A stretch of DNA of 64,000 nt from Candidatus Hydrogenedentota bacterium (GCA_016791475.1 JAEUWI010000036.1:17919-81918); one strand, 5' to 3'. Counted from the first letter of the stretch, positions 51,455 to 60,466 are shown. The notes: a model not told the origin generated them from the sequence alone. Numbers and translations are program-made.

Positions 51455-53788
51455 CTAAACCCGTTCCGGCGCTTCGCCGATGTGGAGGATCTCCATGGGA
51501 CACCGCACCACGCACTCCGCACAGCCCACGCAGGGCGTATCTTTCAAGGTCACCGGTATACCCTGCAGCGCGCGGGACTTAATATCAATCCCCATCTGGC
51601 AGTATTGGTTGCACACGTTGCAGTCGATGCATTTGCCTTTCTCGGGCGAGATCTTGAACTTGGACCAGCGCCCCCAGAAGTTCATCCAGAAGGCGAGCGG
51701 GCACCACATGCGGCACCAGACGCGCTGGCCGAGGAAGGGATAGAGCCCGACGGCAATGGCGCCGGAAAGAAAGGTGCCGACCCACACGTTGTACAAGTTG
51801 TAGGGCAGGCTGTAGCCGAGCAGGTGGGCAATGGTGCCCACCGCCGCCAGCAGAATAAAGACGAAGCCGAAACGCTCCAGCCGGCGGGGCCAGTCGCCCT
51901 TGGGGCCGCGATGGCGATAACTGTTTCCCACGGTCTCCGCCAGTGCGCCGCAGGAGCAGATGTAGGAGCAATAGATCTTGCCCCATTTGATGGTGAAAAG
52001 CGGTATGACAATAAAGGTGAGCACGACGGCCCACACCACGCCGACCACGGCCACGGTGTGCCACCAGGCGGGGTCGCCGGGCCCGGCGGCCTCCACCTCA
52101 AAGGCGTTCATCTTCAGGGGCCAGGCATTCAACGAACGACCAATGAGGGGCGTCCAGGGGTTGCGCCCGATGAAGACCACGAGGAAGGTGGGGATACCCC
52201 ACCACAGGGTCCACTGGGTCGCGATGATGGTGAGATTACGGATCCAGATGCGCCGGTGATTCGCGCGCCAGGCCCAGTAGAGTCCGAAGCCGGTAATTCC
52301 GGTGAAATACAGGAGGTAGTAGAAGCCGTAGAGGTTGCCGAAGTACGTCGGCACCACAGCGTAGAGCCACGAGAAGCCCGGGATAAAATAGGGGCCCGGT
52401 CCCGACTGGGCTTCGTCCACCGTAAAGATCGAGGGCGCCACAGAATAGACGCCATAGACCAGCGCCCCCAGCGCCAGCAATCCACCGGCCGCCGGCACCC
52501 GTATCAAGGGACTCCGTCCGCGCGCGCCTAAGTTTTTATTCATTAATACCAGACCGAGCAATAGCAGCCACGCCACCGGCAGGGCATAGCCCGCCAGCAG
52601 GTGAATTGCGGGAAGCACCGGCCCCCCGGCCAGCCCGCTCGCCCAGGGCAGATACCACTGCCCCGCGCCAGCCTTGTCGGGATGGAGTGAAAAATACTGG
52701 GCATAAAAGTACACGAATATACCGGCGGCGATGCCCAGGCCGGAATAAATGAAGCGCTTCGCCGTCCAGACGCCATCCAGTTCCAGACCCATGTCCAAGA
52801 GGAAGTCTACGGGCGGCAGGGTGCCAATGAGAATGATCACGTTGTCGTTGGGCACGGACTGGGTCGCGCCATCCACGCGTAAAAGCACCTCCGACTCCCG
52901 AATCTCGGTCACCTCGCTCTTGCGCAGGACAGCGATGCGCCCCTCCTGCTCGACCGCCTCCAGCGCCGCCCGATTCTCCGCCTTGGCGCGAAAAAACGTG
53001 TCGCCGCGATAGCTCAGGGTCACGCGATTGTGCTCCGCGAGCATGAGGGCCGCCTCGATCGCCGAGTTGCCGCCACCCACGATGAGTACGTCTTTATCGT
53101 GATAGTCTTCGTCCGTGTGGAGGCGATAGGTCACCTTCTGGCTAAATTCGGCGCCGGGCACATCCAGCAAACGCGGTTGGCCCTGACGCCCCACGGCCAC
53201 CACCACATTGGCGGTCTGAAAGGTCTTGTCGTTGGCCGTGACCACGTCGAAAGCCCCTTCGCCCCGCTTCACCACCCGCGCCACCTCCGTTCCCTCTTTT
53301 ATGGGAAGGGCCTTCTCCGCAACCAGTGCATCGACCCGGGCGACAAAATCGTCCCGCTCTAAATCACCTTCGGTCTCCAGGCCGCTCGAATTCTTCAAAT
53401 AACGCGGCTCTGCATAGACCTTCTTACCCGGTGGGAAAGCGCGGACCGTGCTCGCCGCCTTCGTGCGCTCCAACACCACAAAGCGCAGCCCCCGCGCCTG
53501 GGCTTCCAGCGCGGCCGAAAGCCCTGCGGGCCCCGCGCCGATAATAACCAGATCGAGGCCCTCGCGTCCTTGCGACGCGGCAAAACGCCCCTGCTTCTCC
53601 ATCTTGTCCAAAAGGGCCACGCCATGGTTCGCCGCCACCTTGACCAGCGGCAGTCCCGTCACGTCGCCAATCACGTAAATCCCCTTCACATTCGATTCAA
53701 AGTTCCCATCAACGATGGGCAGAATCTCCTGCGGGGGAACCGTGGCGATGATCTTGCGGGGTGCTTTCTGGGCGTCTGTGGTGGCCAT
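51455..53788 (-). CDS. Membrane oxidoreductase: permuted TrxR-like flavoprotein fused to NapH-like iron-sulphur module
   Basis: A 777-residue fusion. Residues about 1-320 are a thioredoxin reductase-like flavoprotein with LVIIGAGPAGLSAALEA for FAD and VLIVGGGNSAIEAALML for NAD(P)H. The segment that normally closes such proteins, here FESNVKGIYVIGDVTGLPLV, is found at the N-terminus before the FAD loop, so the fold appears circularly permuted. No CxxC redox pair is visible. About nine membrane helices follow, with CSYICSCGALAE and RVWCRMWCPLAFW, as in NapH/NosR-type proteins. The C-terminus has two ferredoxin clusters: CIDCNVCNQYC and CVGCAECVVRCP. A path NAD(P)H, FAD, iron-sulphur, quinone or a periplasmic acceptor is plausible. 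ATG 53788 is preferred; a TTG at 53845 is possible. Confidence 0.85.
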   Translation of the reverse strand: MATTDAQKAPRKIIATVPPQEILPIVDGNFESNVKGIYVIGDVTGLPLVKVAANHGVALLDKMEKQGRFAASQGREGLDLVIIGAGPAGLSAALEAQARGLRFVVLERTKAASTVRAFPPGKKVYAEPRYLKNSSGLETEGDLERDDFVARVDALVAEKALPIKEGTEVARVVKRGEGAFDVVTANDKTFQTANVVVAVGRQGQPRLLDVPGAEFSQKVTYRLHTDEDYHDKDVLIVGGGNSAIEAALMLAEHNRVTLSYRGDTFFRAKAENRAALEAVEQEGRIAVLRKSEVTEIRESEVLLRVDGATQSVPNDNVIILIGTLPPVDFLLDMGLELDGVWTAKRFIYSGLGIAAGIFVYFYAQYFSLHPDKAGAGQWYLPWASGLAGGPVLPAIHLLAGYALPVAWLLLLGLVLMNKNLGARGRSPLIRVPAAGGLLALGALVYGVYSVAPSIFTVDEAQSGPGPYFIPGFSWLYAVVPTYFGNLYGFYYLLYFTGITGFGLYWAWRANHRRIWIRNLTIIATQWTLWWGIPTFLVVFIGRNPWTPLIGRSLNAWPLKMNAFEVEAAGPGDPAWWHTVAVVGVVWAVVLTFIVIPLFTIKWGKIYCSYICSCGALAETVGNSYRHRGPKGDWPRRLERFGFVFILLAAVGTIAHLLGYSLPYNLYNVWVGTFLSGAIAVGLYPFLGQRVWCRMWCPLAFWMNFWGRWSKFKISPEKGKCIDCNVCNQYCQMGIDIKSRALQGIPVTLKDTPCVGCAECVVRCPMEILHIGEAPERV

Positions 53789-53958
53789 GATATCGGGCAG
53801 ACTTTCAAGTTGGCGCGTGGGCGACTTGCCTATAGGGTACACCAAAGGCGGGGACAGATTCTTTTTTCAGCCGCAAGAAAACGCAGAGTTCGCAACGCGT
53901 AATGGACAGAGGGCTTCCCCCGACAATTTCTGTACTCTCGCGGCCTGTAAAGGAAGGG

Positions 53959-54083
53959 TTTCCCACAGATCAACACAGATCTCCACAGATAAGAGCAAGA
54001 GATGCCCGAACGGTCCGCTGTGCGAGAAATGTGAGGAGTTATTCTTGTCTTATCTGTGCAGATCTGTGTGAATCTGTGGGAAA
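53959..54083. repeat. Inverted repeat with decamer-spaced CACAGAT words
   Basis: Two 36-nt arms (53959-53994 and 54048-54083) are reverse complements at 33 of 36 positions. Each arm has three CACAGAT words spaced ten bases apart. The arms enclose 53 nt. It lies in the divergent gap (53789-54239) between the oxidoreductase and the DUF1080 gene, where promoters for both would be expected. I see no gene in the gap. Confidence 0.85.
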
Positions 54084-54239
54084 TATTCTTGGTCGGGCCT
54101 CAAGTCGGCCCTGCGTTCGTTCGCGGCCCAGTCACGCTCTCTTGTCAAGGTCTCGGGCCTCCCTATAGCCGCTCTTGCGCACTTCGCCGAGTATTGTGCA
54201 TGCTTTCCTCCACAGGCATACCATACGGAAAGGAACACC

Positions 54240-56162
54240 ATGCTGCGCACGCTGCCCTGTTGTCTCGCACTGCTCTTATCCCCGCTCGTCCCGGCTGCGG
54301 AGCCCATTATCCCGACGACTCCTATCGAGCTCTTCAACGGGCGCGACCTATCGGGCTGGTATCCCGCGCTCCAGGGCCAAGCGGTCGGCGAGAATCCGGG
54401 CGACATTGTGAAGGTGAGCGATGGCCTTCTCCACATCTCGGGCGATGCGCGGGGCTGTTTGAGCACCGACGCGGCCTATGCGAACTACCGGCTCGTCGCG
54501 GAGTTCAAATGGGGCGGAGGGGCCTATGGAGATCGCGAAGGCAAGGCGCGCGATTGCGGTTTCCAGATCCATGCCGTGGGCGAGGACGGCGCGTTCCACG
54601 GCCTGTGGAAAAACGCCATCGCCGCGCAGATGATTGAAGGCGGCACGGGCGATATCCTCGTGCTGGGCGACGGCACGGACGCCTTTCAGGTCACCGGGCC
54701 GGTGGCGGCTGAGCAACAAGCGGGAAGCTGGCTCTTTCAGCCCGATGGACGCTTGCAGACGGTCAACGCGGGCCGCGTCAACTGGTGGGGCCGCGATCCG
54801 GAGTGGAAAGACGAGTACGGCTATCGCGGTGCGCGCGATTTGGAGAAGCCCGCGGGCGAGTGGAACCGCTTCGAGGTCATCGCCGACGGTGCAACGCTGA
54901 CGCTGGTGCTGAACGGCGTAACCGTGAACAAGGTCTACGACGTGCAACCCCGCGCGGGGCAGATTCAGATTCAGATCGAAGGCGCGGAGATCTTCTTCCG
55001 CCGCATCGCGCTGGAACCGCTGAAGACCGAGACGCCGCAGCGCGCGAAGCGCTTCTTCTACAACAGCGACGGTGACAACATGTTCATCTATGCCGATACG
55101 CCCATGTCGCCGGAGAACGTGTATGCCTACATCGATCCCATCGGCGAAACGCAGGTGACCACCTATTCCTTTTCGCCCAACATAGGCATGTTGATGAACT
55201 ACCCGTCAAAAGTGGCGGAGCTGATCGGTCGGGACGTGAGCGAGAAACTCGCGGCCACCGTGGCGGACGGGGTGGCGACCAACCCCGTAACCACCGAGCG
55301 CGGTGTGCAGAATCTTCGCAGCCTCATCGCGGCGGGCCACGATCCCCTTGCGCTGGTGCTGGGCCGCGCAAAGGAGAAGGGAATGGAGACTTTCATTTCC
55401 TTCCGTCTCAACGAAGTCCACGCCGTGGAATACGAAGCGCAGGATCACATGATCCTCTCCAACTTCTGGAAGGCCCATCCGGAATGGCGCATTGGCAAAG
55501 TGGCCGATCCGCTGCGGCCAATCTACTCCGAGATTCTCGGGCCGCGCGTCCACCCCATCGTGGGCACCTGGCTCCCCGCCGGCCTGAACTTCGCCATCCC
55601 CGAAGTCCGCGCCCAGCGTCTGGCGGAACTCAAGGAGCTCGCGGAAAACTACGACGCCGACGGCCTCGAACTCGACTTTCAGCGCTTCCCCATGTATTTC
55701 CCCCAGGGAAAAGAGCATGAACACATCGAAACCATGACCGCGTGGATGCGAGAGGTTTCCGCCATGGTGAAGGCGGCGGGCCAAAAACGCGGGCGGCCAC
55801 TGCTTCTCTCCGCCCGCATCATGGCCACGCCCGAGCAAAACCTCGGCATCGGCCTCGATCCCGTCACCTGGGCCAACGAGGGCCTTATCGACTTCGTCAT
55901 TGTGAGCCACTACCTGCGCAACGATTACCCCCTCCCCCTGCGCGCCTTCCGCGATCTGCTGCCGGAAAGCATGCCCATCTACGCGTCCATCGAAGTCGAG
56001 CCGAAGGTGGAGACCTACCGCGACATCGCCCGGCAACTCTACCTCGACGGCGCGGACGGGATCATGCTCTTCAATTTCTTCACCACCCGCGAGCGCGGCG
56101 AAGAGCCGCCCATGGGACTGCTGAAGGAATTGGGCAGCGCGGGTATGATTACTCCCCGATAG
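54240..56162 (+). CDS. Secreted fusion protein: DUF1080 domain plus TIM-barrel glycosidase-like domain
   Basis: A 640-residue exported protein (signal MLRTLPCCLALLLSPLVPAA). Residues about 28-260 are a DUF1080/LamG-like sandwich: IELFNGRDLSGWYPALQG, LVAEFKWGGGAYGDREGK and EWNRFEVIADGATLTLVLNG, characteristic of Planctomycetes-like secreted sugar-disaccharide hydrolases. Residues about 270-640 form a TIM-barrel-like domain: FISFRLNEVHAVEYEAQDHM, YDADGLELDFQRFPMYF and DFVIVSHYLRNDYPLP. The DGLELDFQRF stretch, with adjacent acidic residues at the end of a strand, could be catalytic as in GHL10-type proteins. The two-domain combination is unusual. Substrate unknown. Confidence 0.82.
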   Translation: MLRTLPCCLALLLSPLVPAAEPIIPTTPIELFNGRDLSGWYPALQGQAVGENPGDIVKVSDGLLHISGDARGCLSTDAAYANYRLVAEFKWGGGAYGDREGKARDCGFQIHAVGEDGAFHGLWKNAIAAQMIEGGTGDILVLGDGTDAFQVTGPVAAEQQAGSWLFQPDGRLQTVNAGRVNWWGRDPEWKDEYGYRGARDLEKPAGEWNRFEVIADGATLTLVLNGVTVNKVYDVQPRAGQIQIQIEGAEIFFRRIALEPLKTETPQRAKRFFYNSDGDNMFIYADTPMSPENVYAYIDPIGETQVTTYSFSPNIGMLMNYPSKVAELIGRDVSEKLAATVADGVATNPVTTERGVQNLRSLIAAGHDPLALVLGRAKEKGMETFISFRLNEVHAVEYEAQDHMILSNFWKAHPEWRIGKVADPLRPIYSEILGPRVHPIVGTWLPAGLNFAIPEVRAQRLAELKELAENYDADGLELDFQRFPMYFPQGKEHEHIETMTAWMREVSAMVKAAGQKRGRPLLLSARIMATPEQNLGIGLDPVTWANEGLIDFVIVSHYLRNDYPLPLRAFRDLLPESMPIYASIEVEPKVETYRDIARQLYLDGADGIMLFNFFTTRERGEEPPMGLLKELGSAGMITPR

Positions 56163-56215
56163 CGAAAGTGAGCCTTTTCATACGGTCCAGAGTCCTCAAC
56201 CAACGTTAGTCGCCC

Positions 56216-56863
56216 ATGCACTCACCTTCCGTTCATCAAGCACTTATTTCGTCCAGCCTGGCCATCGTCGAGAATGGCCACTGGAGTCCCGGTATCAGCG
56301 ATCCCACCGCCATGGGACTTGTTGTTTTCCTGTTCTACTTCGGGGGGGCGGCGGTCTGTCTCTTCCGCGCCTGGCGCTGCTTTCGCACGCCCGAGTTGCG
56401 CCGGGTGGCTTTTCGATTCTGGCTGTTCTGCGGGATTGCTCTCTTCCTGTTCGGCGTGAACAAGCAACTCGACCTGCACCAACTCATCACCCAGTATGGC
56501 AGGGACTGGGCCCGGGCCGATGGCTGGTATGAAAACCGTCGCGCGATCCAGTCCATCTTCATAAAATGCCTGGCGGGAGCCGCCGCAGTGGTGTTCCTTG
56601 CCATAATCTGGGCCCTGCGCGGCATGCCGCTCCGCTACTATATCGCGCTGACCGGCCTCATGTTTCTCGGGTTCTACGTCCTCGTCCGCGCGGCGTCGTT
56701 CCATCATGTGGACCGCTTTCTCGGCCTCGGCACCGAAGGCTTCCGACTGGCGTGGCTGGTGGAGTTAGGCGGGATAACCATCACCGCCGCCGCCGCGCTG
56801 CTGCCTCACGGCGACGTTCGGAGTGTCGCGCCGCCGAAACAAAAGTCGACCTCGGAATATTGA
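56216..56863 (+). CDS. Uncharacterised multi-pass membrane protein
   Basis: A 215-residue protein with about five hydrophobic helices: MGLVVFLFYFGGAAVCLFRAW, FWLFCGIALFLFGVNKQLDL (in parts), AGAAAVVFLAIIWALRG, IALTGLMFLGFYVLVRAASF and LAWLVELGGITITAAAALL. KQLDLHQLITQYGRDWARADGWYE between helices two and three is a hydrophilic loop. The family is not recognised. It follows the DUF1080 fusion on the same strand by 53 nt and could be co-transcribed. No catalytic motif can be assigned. Confidence 0.7.
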   Translation: MHSPSVHQALISSSLAIVENGHWSPGISDPTAMGLVVFLFYFGGAAVCLFRAWRCFRTPELRRVAFRFWLFCGIALFLFGVNKQLDLHQLITQYGRDWARADGWYENRRAIQSIFIKCLAGAAAVVFLAIIWALRGMPLRYYIALTGLMFLGFYVLVRAASFHHVDRFLGLGTEGFRLAWLVELGGITITAAAALLPHGDVRSVAPPKQKSTSEY

Positions 56864-57030
56864 TGCAATCCGCTGAAGCGGGCATTCAACCCATTCGTTA
56901 CCGCGGCCCTTGGAGTCCCTTCCGGCGGGATACCGTTCCGGATATAGACCGTGGGTGTATCCTTGCTTGCCTGCCAGGCGTAGCCCAATGGACGAGTCGG
57001 AACCTTTTTTCGTTGGTATCCATAGCACTT

Positions 57031-57257
57031 CCAGAAAAATCGTCTTGACGGTTGCATTTTCGTTACATAATAGTACTCTCGCTGAAAAACTGATAAGGAT
57101 TCGTTAACAGATCTCGTTTCTGAGTAATGGACCTGTCTCGCGGAAAAACGACTACGAATGCAGAAAAGCACGTATGAAAGAGCGGCTGCGCGGAAGAACG
57201 ATTATAATTTCTGAAAAACGATTACAAGTGGCCCACTTCGCGGAAAAACTGTTACGG
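57031..57257. repeat. Degenerate interspersed repeats of a GCGGAAAAACGATTAC-type word
   Basis: Seven related copies occur in one direction: CCAGAAAAATCGTCTTGAC (57031), GCTGAAAAACTGATAAGG (57081), GCGGAAAAACGACTACG (about 57140), GCAGAAAAGCACGTATG (about 57160), GCGGAAGAACGATTATA (about 57190), CTGAAAAACGATTACA (about 57211) and GCGGAAAAACTGTTACGG (about 57240). The last five alternate with spacings of about 20 and 30 nt, a period near 50. They fill most of the 404-nt gap 56864-57267, in which I see no gene. Confidence 0.65.
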
Positions 57258-57267
57258 ACTTGGCTTT

Positions 57268-58053
57268 TCAGTCTCCAAAGGCCAGCCGCCGCACCTGAGC
57301 GGCCACTTTCGCGAAGCGCTTCTCGATACCGGGAGCCCCTTTTTTGACCGCGATGAGGTCCACCCGTGTCGTTTTCCGACGTGGCGTCTTCCAGTTTTCC
57401 GCGTCGAAGGCCCCCAAAATGTCGAACCCAGCCTTCTCCAGCAGACGCTTGACCAGCGCGAGATCGTAGACCCGCTCCCGGATCACCGAGGTATTTCCCG
57501 TGTTGATGCGGACATACGACTCGGCGATGGCTTTCTTTTTGTCGTATTCACTGGACCAGCGGCTCGTGAATCCGTCGTTATCCTCCGTCCAGGACTGGCC
57601 TTCGAAGTGCTCCGTCACCATGCGCTCGGTGATAATGTCCGCGTAGAGTATCCCGCCGTCGCGGAGCGCGCCGTGCAGTTGCACGAAAGCCTCCCCAAGC
57701 TCCTCTTCCTCCAGCAGAAAATTCAGACTGTCGAAGAGACAGGTGATGAGTTCGAAGGAGTCCCGATACGGCAGGGCGCGCAGGTCGGCGACCGCAAGCG
57801 GCAGGGCCGTGTCCTTTTTCTTTCCCGTCTGGATCATCGCGGGAGAGAGATCGCTGCCCAAAGTGTCCCAACCGGTCTTGCGGAGCATGGACACGAGCGT
57901 GGCAGTACCGCAGGCGGCGTCGAGATGGCGAATCGGTTCTTTCACCAGATCCGCGAGGGCGGTAGTCGTGAAGAACCATCGGTCATAATTCACATGGGAC
58001 ATGAGCGGATCGTAGTAGCGGGCGAGGTCCGCAAAGGCATCCGGTGTGTTCAC
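57268..58053 (-). CDS. Class I SAM-dependent methyltransferase
   Basis: A 261-residue Rossmann-type methyltransferase. Motif I is HLDAACGTATLVSMLRKTGW, followed by LGSDLSPAMI (acidic strand two), VADLRALPYRDSFELITCLF and LRDGGILYADI. The C-terminal region YDLALVKRLLEKAGFDILGA is typical of small-molecule or cyclopropane-like methyltransferases of this group. The start is likely GTG 58053, which overlaps the yqeK stop as GTGA; an ATG at 58077 would overlap it by 28 nt. It is the last gene of the proA-nadD-yqeK operon, a place where a ribosome-related gene (rsfS) is often found instead. Substrate unknown. Confidence 0.85.
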   Translation of the reverse strand: MNTPDAFADLARYYDPLMSHVNYDRWFFTTTALADLVKEPIRHLDAACGTATLVSMLRKTGWDTLGSDLSPAMIQTGKKKDTALPLAVADLRALPYRDSFELITCLFDSLNFLLEEEELGEAFVQLHGALRDGGILYADIITERMVTEHFEGQSWTEDNDGFTSRWSSEYDKKKAIAESYVRINTGNTSVIRERVYDLALVKRLLEKAGFDILGAFDAENWKTPRRKTTRVDLIAVKKGAPGIEKRFAKVAAQVRRLAFGD

Positions 58054-58637
58054 GCCGGGTATTCCCGCTCGACCCAATCGAGAAATTCTTCGGCAACGGG
58101 ATCGACCACCTCTTTGGACTGAAGGTGCTCGAACTTGGCGCGGGCCACATAGCGCAGCGCCGCTTCGAGGCCCTGCTCCCGCGCAAGCGTCCGCGCCTTC
58201 GCGGCTTCGGGGAATTTGCGGGTGGGCTCGCTGAAGTCCGCCAGGTAGATTAACTGACCCGTGCGCCCCAGCCCCGGCCGGCCCGTGGTGTGCCAGTAGA
58301 TCGCGTTGTAAACATCTTCATCGTCGATGCCGAGCTCCTCGCGGCACTCTTCGGCGGCCACGGGACCGTGGAGCAGCATGGGGACCTGAAGCTGGGTTTC
58401 GCTGATGTCCAGACCATAGCCCCGGGCACGGGCCAGGAGCACATCGCCCGATTGGGTGCGGCAGAGATCGTGCAGCATGCCCGCCGTCACCACTTCATCG
58501 TGGGGCACGCCCGCTTTCACGGCGAGCGACGCGGCGTATTCCGCCACGAAGATACAATGGCTGACCTTGTCTTCGGGCAGGTTTTCCCGAAGAATCCCAA
58601 GAAATTCCTTGTATCGGCGCATCTTAACGATGGGCAT
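58050..58637 (-). CDS. yqeK: HD-domain phosphohydrolase, YqeK-like
   Basis: A 195-residue HD-superfamily protein of the YqeK type, described as a diadenosine tetraphosphatase. The HD motif is AGMLHDLCRTQSGD, with preceding His in DKVSHCIFVAEYAASLA. LHGPVAAEECREELGI and VYNAIYWHTTGRPGL supply the later metal His, and LIYLADFSEPTRK the final Asp. Gene order after nadD is the common one. Start uncertain: ATG 58637 overlaps the nadD stop by 14 nt; ATG 58622 lies one base after it. Confidence 0.9.
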   Translation of the reverse strand: MPIVKMRRYKEFLGILRENLPEDKVSHCIFVAEYAASLAVKAGVPHDEVVTAGMLHDLCRTQSGDVLLARARGYGLDISETQLQVPMLLHGPVAAEECREELGIDDEDVYNAIYWHTTGRPGLGRTGQLIYLADFSEPTRKFPEAAKARTLAREQGLEAALRYVARAKFEHLQSKEVVDPVAEEFLDWVEREYPA

Positions 58638-59208
58638 GGTAGAGACCCCGTTCCTGAACAATGTCAAACACGGCGGGCGGCAGACTGTCGGCGGCGGCAT
58701 CGCCTTCGGCGAGGCGGCGGCGCACGTCGGTCGAAGACATGAGGCTCTCGGCAAAGGGCAGCATCTCGTAGTGGCCTTCGAGCACGGCGGGAATCGCCCG
58801 CACCTCGCTGGGCCGGGGCAGTACGAGCAGACGCGCTTCATCCAGAATGCCCTGGGGTGATCGCCATCCGGGCAGATCGATCAGGGCATCCTGCCCGATG
58901 ATCAGAAAAAACTCGGCGTCGGGATAGAGGCCGCGCAGGGCTTTCATCGTGTCGGCCGTGTAGGAAGGGCCTTCACGGTGCAGTTCGAGATCGCAGGGCT
59001 CCAGCCCCGGCTCGCTCTTCAATGCGGCCTCCACCATGGCATAGCGGTCATCCGCCGGGGTGATCTCGTCGCCGCCTTTGTGGGGCGGATCGGCGGAGAC
59101 CACAAAGAGCACCCGATCCAGCCCCTTGTGCGCCAGGGCCGCGCGGCCGATGTCCACATGGGTGCGGTGGATGGGGTCGAAAGTTCCGCCGAAGACACCG
59201 ATGCGCAA
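58624..59208 (-). CDS. nadD: Nicotinate-nucleotide adenylyltransferase
   Basis: A 194-residue NadD that adenylates nicotinate mononucleotide in NAD synthesis. The nucleotidyltransferase loop GVFGGTFDPIHRTHVD matches the family, except that the usual HxGH is HRTH here: both His are kept and Gly is replaced by Thr. FVVSADPPHKG, FFLIIGQDALIDLPGW and the C-terminal MSSTDVRRRL (ISxTxIR class) are present. The gene lies four bases after the proA stop and overlaps yqeK, so it sits in a proA-nadD-yqeK operon. Confidence 0.95.
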   Translation of the reverse strand: MRIGVFGGTFDPIHRTHVDIGRAALAHKGLDRVLFVVSADPPHKGGDEITPADDRYAMVEAALKSEPGLEPCDLELHREGPSYTADTMKALRGLYPDAEFFLIIGQDALIDLPGWRSPQGILDEARLLVLPRPSEVRAIPAVLEGHYEMLPFAESLMSSTDVRRRLAEGDAAADSLPPAVFDIVQERGLYHAHR

Positions 59209-59212
59209 TTGC

Positions 59213-60466
59213 CTACTCCCGAATCTGGCCGTTGCCGCGAATGACGTATTTCTGCGTGGTCAGCCCTTCGAGCGCCATGGGGCCGCGCACATGGAGCTTA
59301 TTCGTGCTGATGCCAATTTCCGCGCCCAGGCCAAATTCGAATCCATCCGTAAAACGCGTGGAGGCATTGACGTACACGGTTGCGCTGTCCACCTCGTCCA
59401 GGAAGCGCTCGGAAGCTTCGTAACTCTCCGTGATGATGGCGTCGGAATGGTGCGAACCGTACTCATTGATATGGGCAATCGCTTCATCCAGGGACGCCAC
59501 GATCTTGATGGACAGGATCTTGTCCACATACTCCGTCACCCAGTCTTCATCCGTCGCTTCCTTGCAGGGGATGAGCTGGCGGGTCCGGTCGCAACCGCGA
59601 ATTTCGCAGCCGAGGCTGGCCAGTTCGCGGGCGATCTCCGGCAGCAGCATGGGGGCGGCGGCCTCATGGACCAGCAGGGTCTCCATGGCGTTGCACACGC
59701 CGGGCCGCTGCATCTTGGCGTTAATCGCAATGGACTTGGCCATGTGCTCGTCGGCGTCTTCGTGGAGATAGGTGTGGCACACGCCATCGAGATGGGCGAT
59801 GACGGGAATGCGGGAGTTTTCGTAGATGAAGGTAATCAGTCCCTTGCCGCCGCGGGGCACGATCACGTCGATATACTTGTCCAGCTTGAGCATCGCGGCC
59901 ACCGCCTCGCGATCCGTCGTGCCCAGCATCTGCACGGCATGATCCGGAACGCCCGCGCTCTTCGCACCCTCAATGAAAATCTGGGCAATCGCAGTATTGG
60001 AGAAAAAGGCTTCCGAGCCGCCGCGCAGGATGCAGGCATTGCCCGATTTAAGACAGAGCGCCGCGGCGTCCGCCGTCACGTTGGGCCGGCTTTCATAAAT
60101 GATGCCCACCACGCCGATGGGCTGGCGGATCCGCGCCATGCGCAGGCCGTTCGGGTGGACATATTGCTGGTCCACATCGCCCACGGGATCGGGCAACGCC
60201 GCGACCTGCTCCAGGCCCTCGGCCATGCCTTCGATCCGCTCATCGGTCAGTTCCAGGCGATCCAGCATGGCGCTGGAGAGGCCCTTTTCGCGACCCAGCG
60301 CGAGGTCTTTCGTGTTTTCCGCCTTCAGGCGCGCGCCTTCGGCCCGAAGACGCCGCGCAATCTCGATCAGCGCGGCATCCTTCACGCGGCGCGACAACGA
60401 GCGCAGCGCATTCGACGCCGCGCGGGCCTGACGCCCGATGCTATTCAATTCCTGCTCTAGACTCAT
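59213..60466 (-). CDS. proA: Gamma-glutamyl phosphate reductase
   Basis: A 417-residue NADPH-dependent enzyme that reduces gamma-glutamyl phosphate to glutamate semialdehyde in proline synthesis. IGVVGIIYESRPNVTADAAA is the family signature and KMQRPGVCNAMETLLVH carries the catalytic Cys. GGSEAFFSN, IVPRGGKGLI and FGLGAEIGISTNKLHVRGPM are further conserved stretches. ATG 60466 has AGGATG upstream. The length is typical. proB is not present nearby. It is the first gene of the operon with nadD and yqeK. A heptamer inverted repeat lies upstream. Confidence 0.96.
   Translation of the reverse strand: MSLEQELNSIGRQARAASNALRSLSRRVKDAALIEIARRLRAEGARLKAENTKDLALGREKGLSSAMLDRLELTDERIEGMAEGLEQVAALPDPVGDVDQQYVHPNGLRMARIRQPIGVVGIIYESRPNVTADAAALCLKSGNACILRGGSEAFFSNTAIAQIFIEGAKSAGVPDHAVQMLGTTDREAVAAMLKLDKYIDVIVPRGGKGLITFIYENSRIPVIAHLDGVCHTYLHEDADEHMAKSIAINAKMQRPGVCNAMETLLVHEAAAPMLLPEIARELASLGCEIRGCDRTRQLIPCKEATDEDWVTEYVDKILSIKIVASLDEAIAHINEYGSHHSDAIITESYEASERFLDEVDSATVYVNASTRFTDGFEFGLGAEIGISTNKLHVRGPMALEGLTTQKYVIRGNGQIRE

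Noticed and set aside
57031..57257. Possible CRISPR or Xer-type site cluster
   Set aside because: The words are short, degenerate and irregularly spaced, without constant repeats or flanking recombinase genes.
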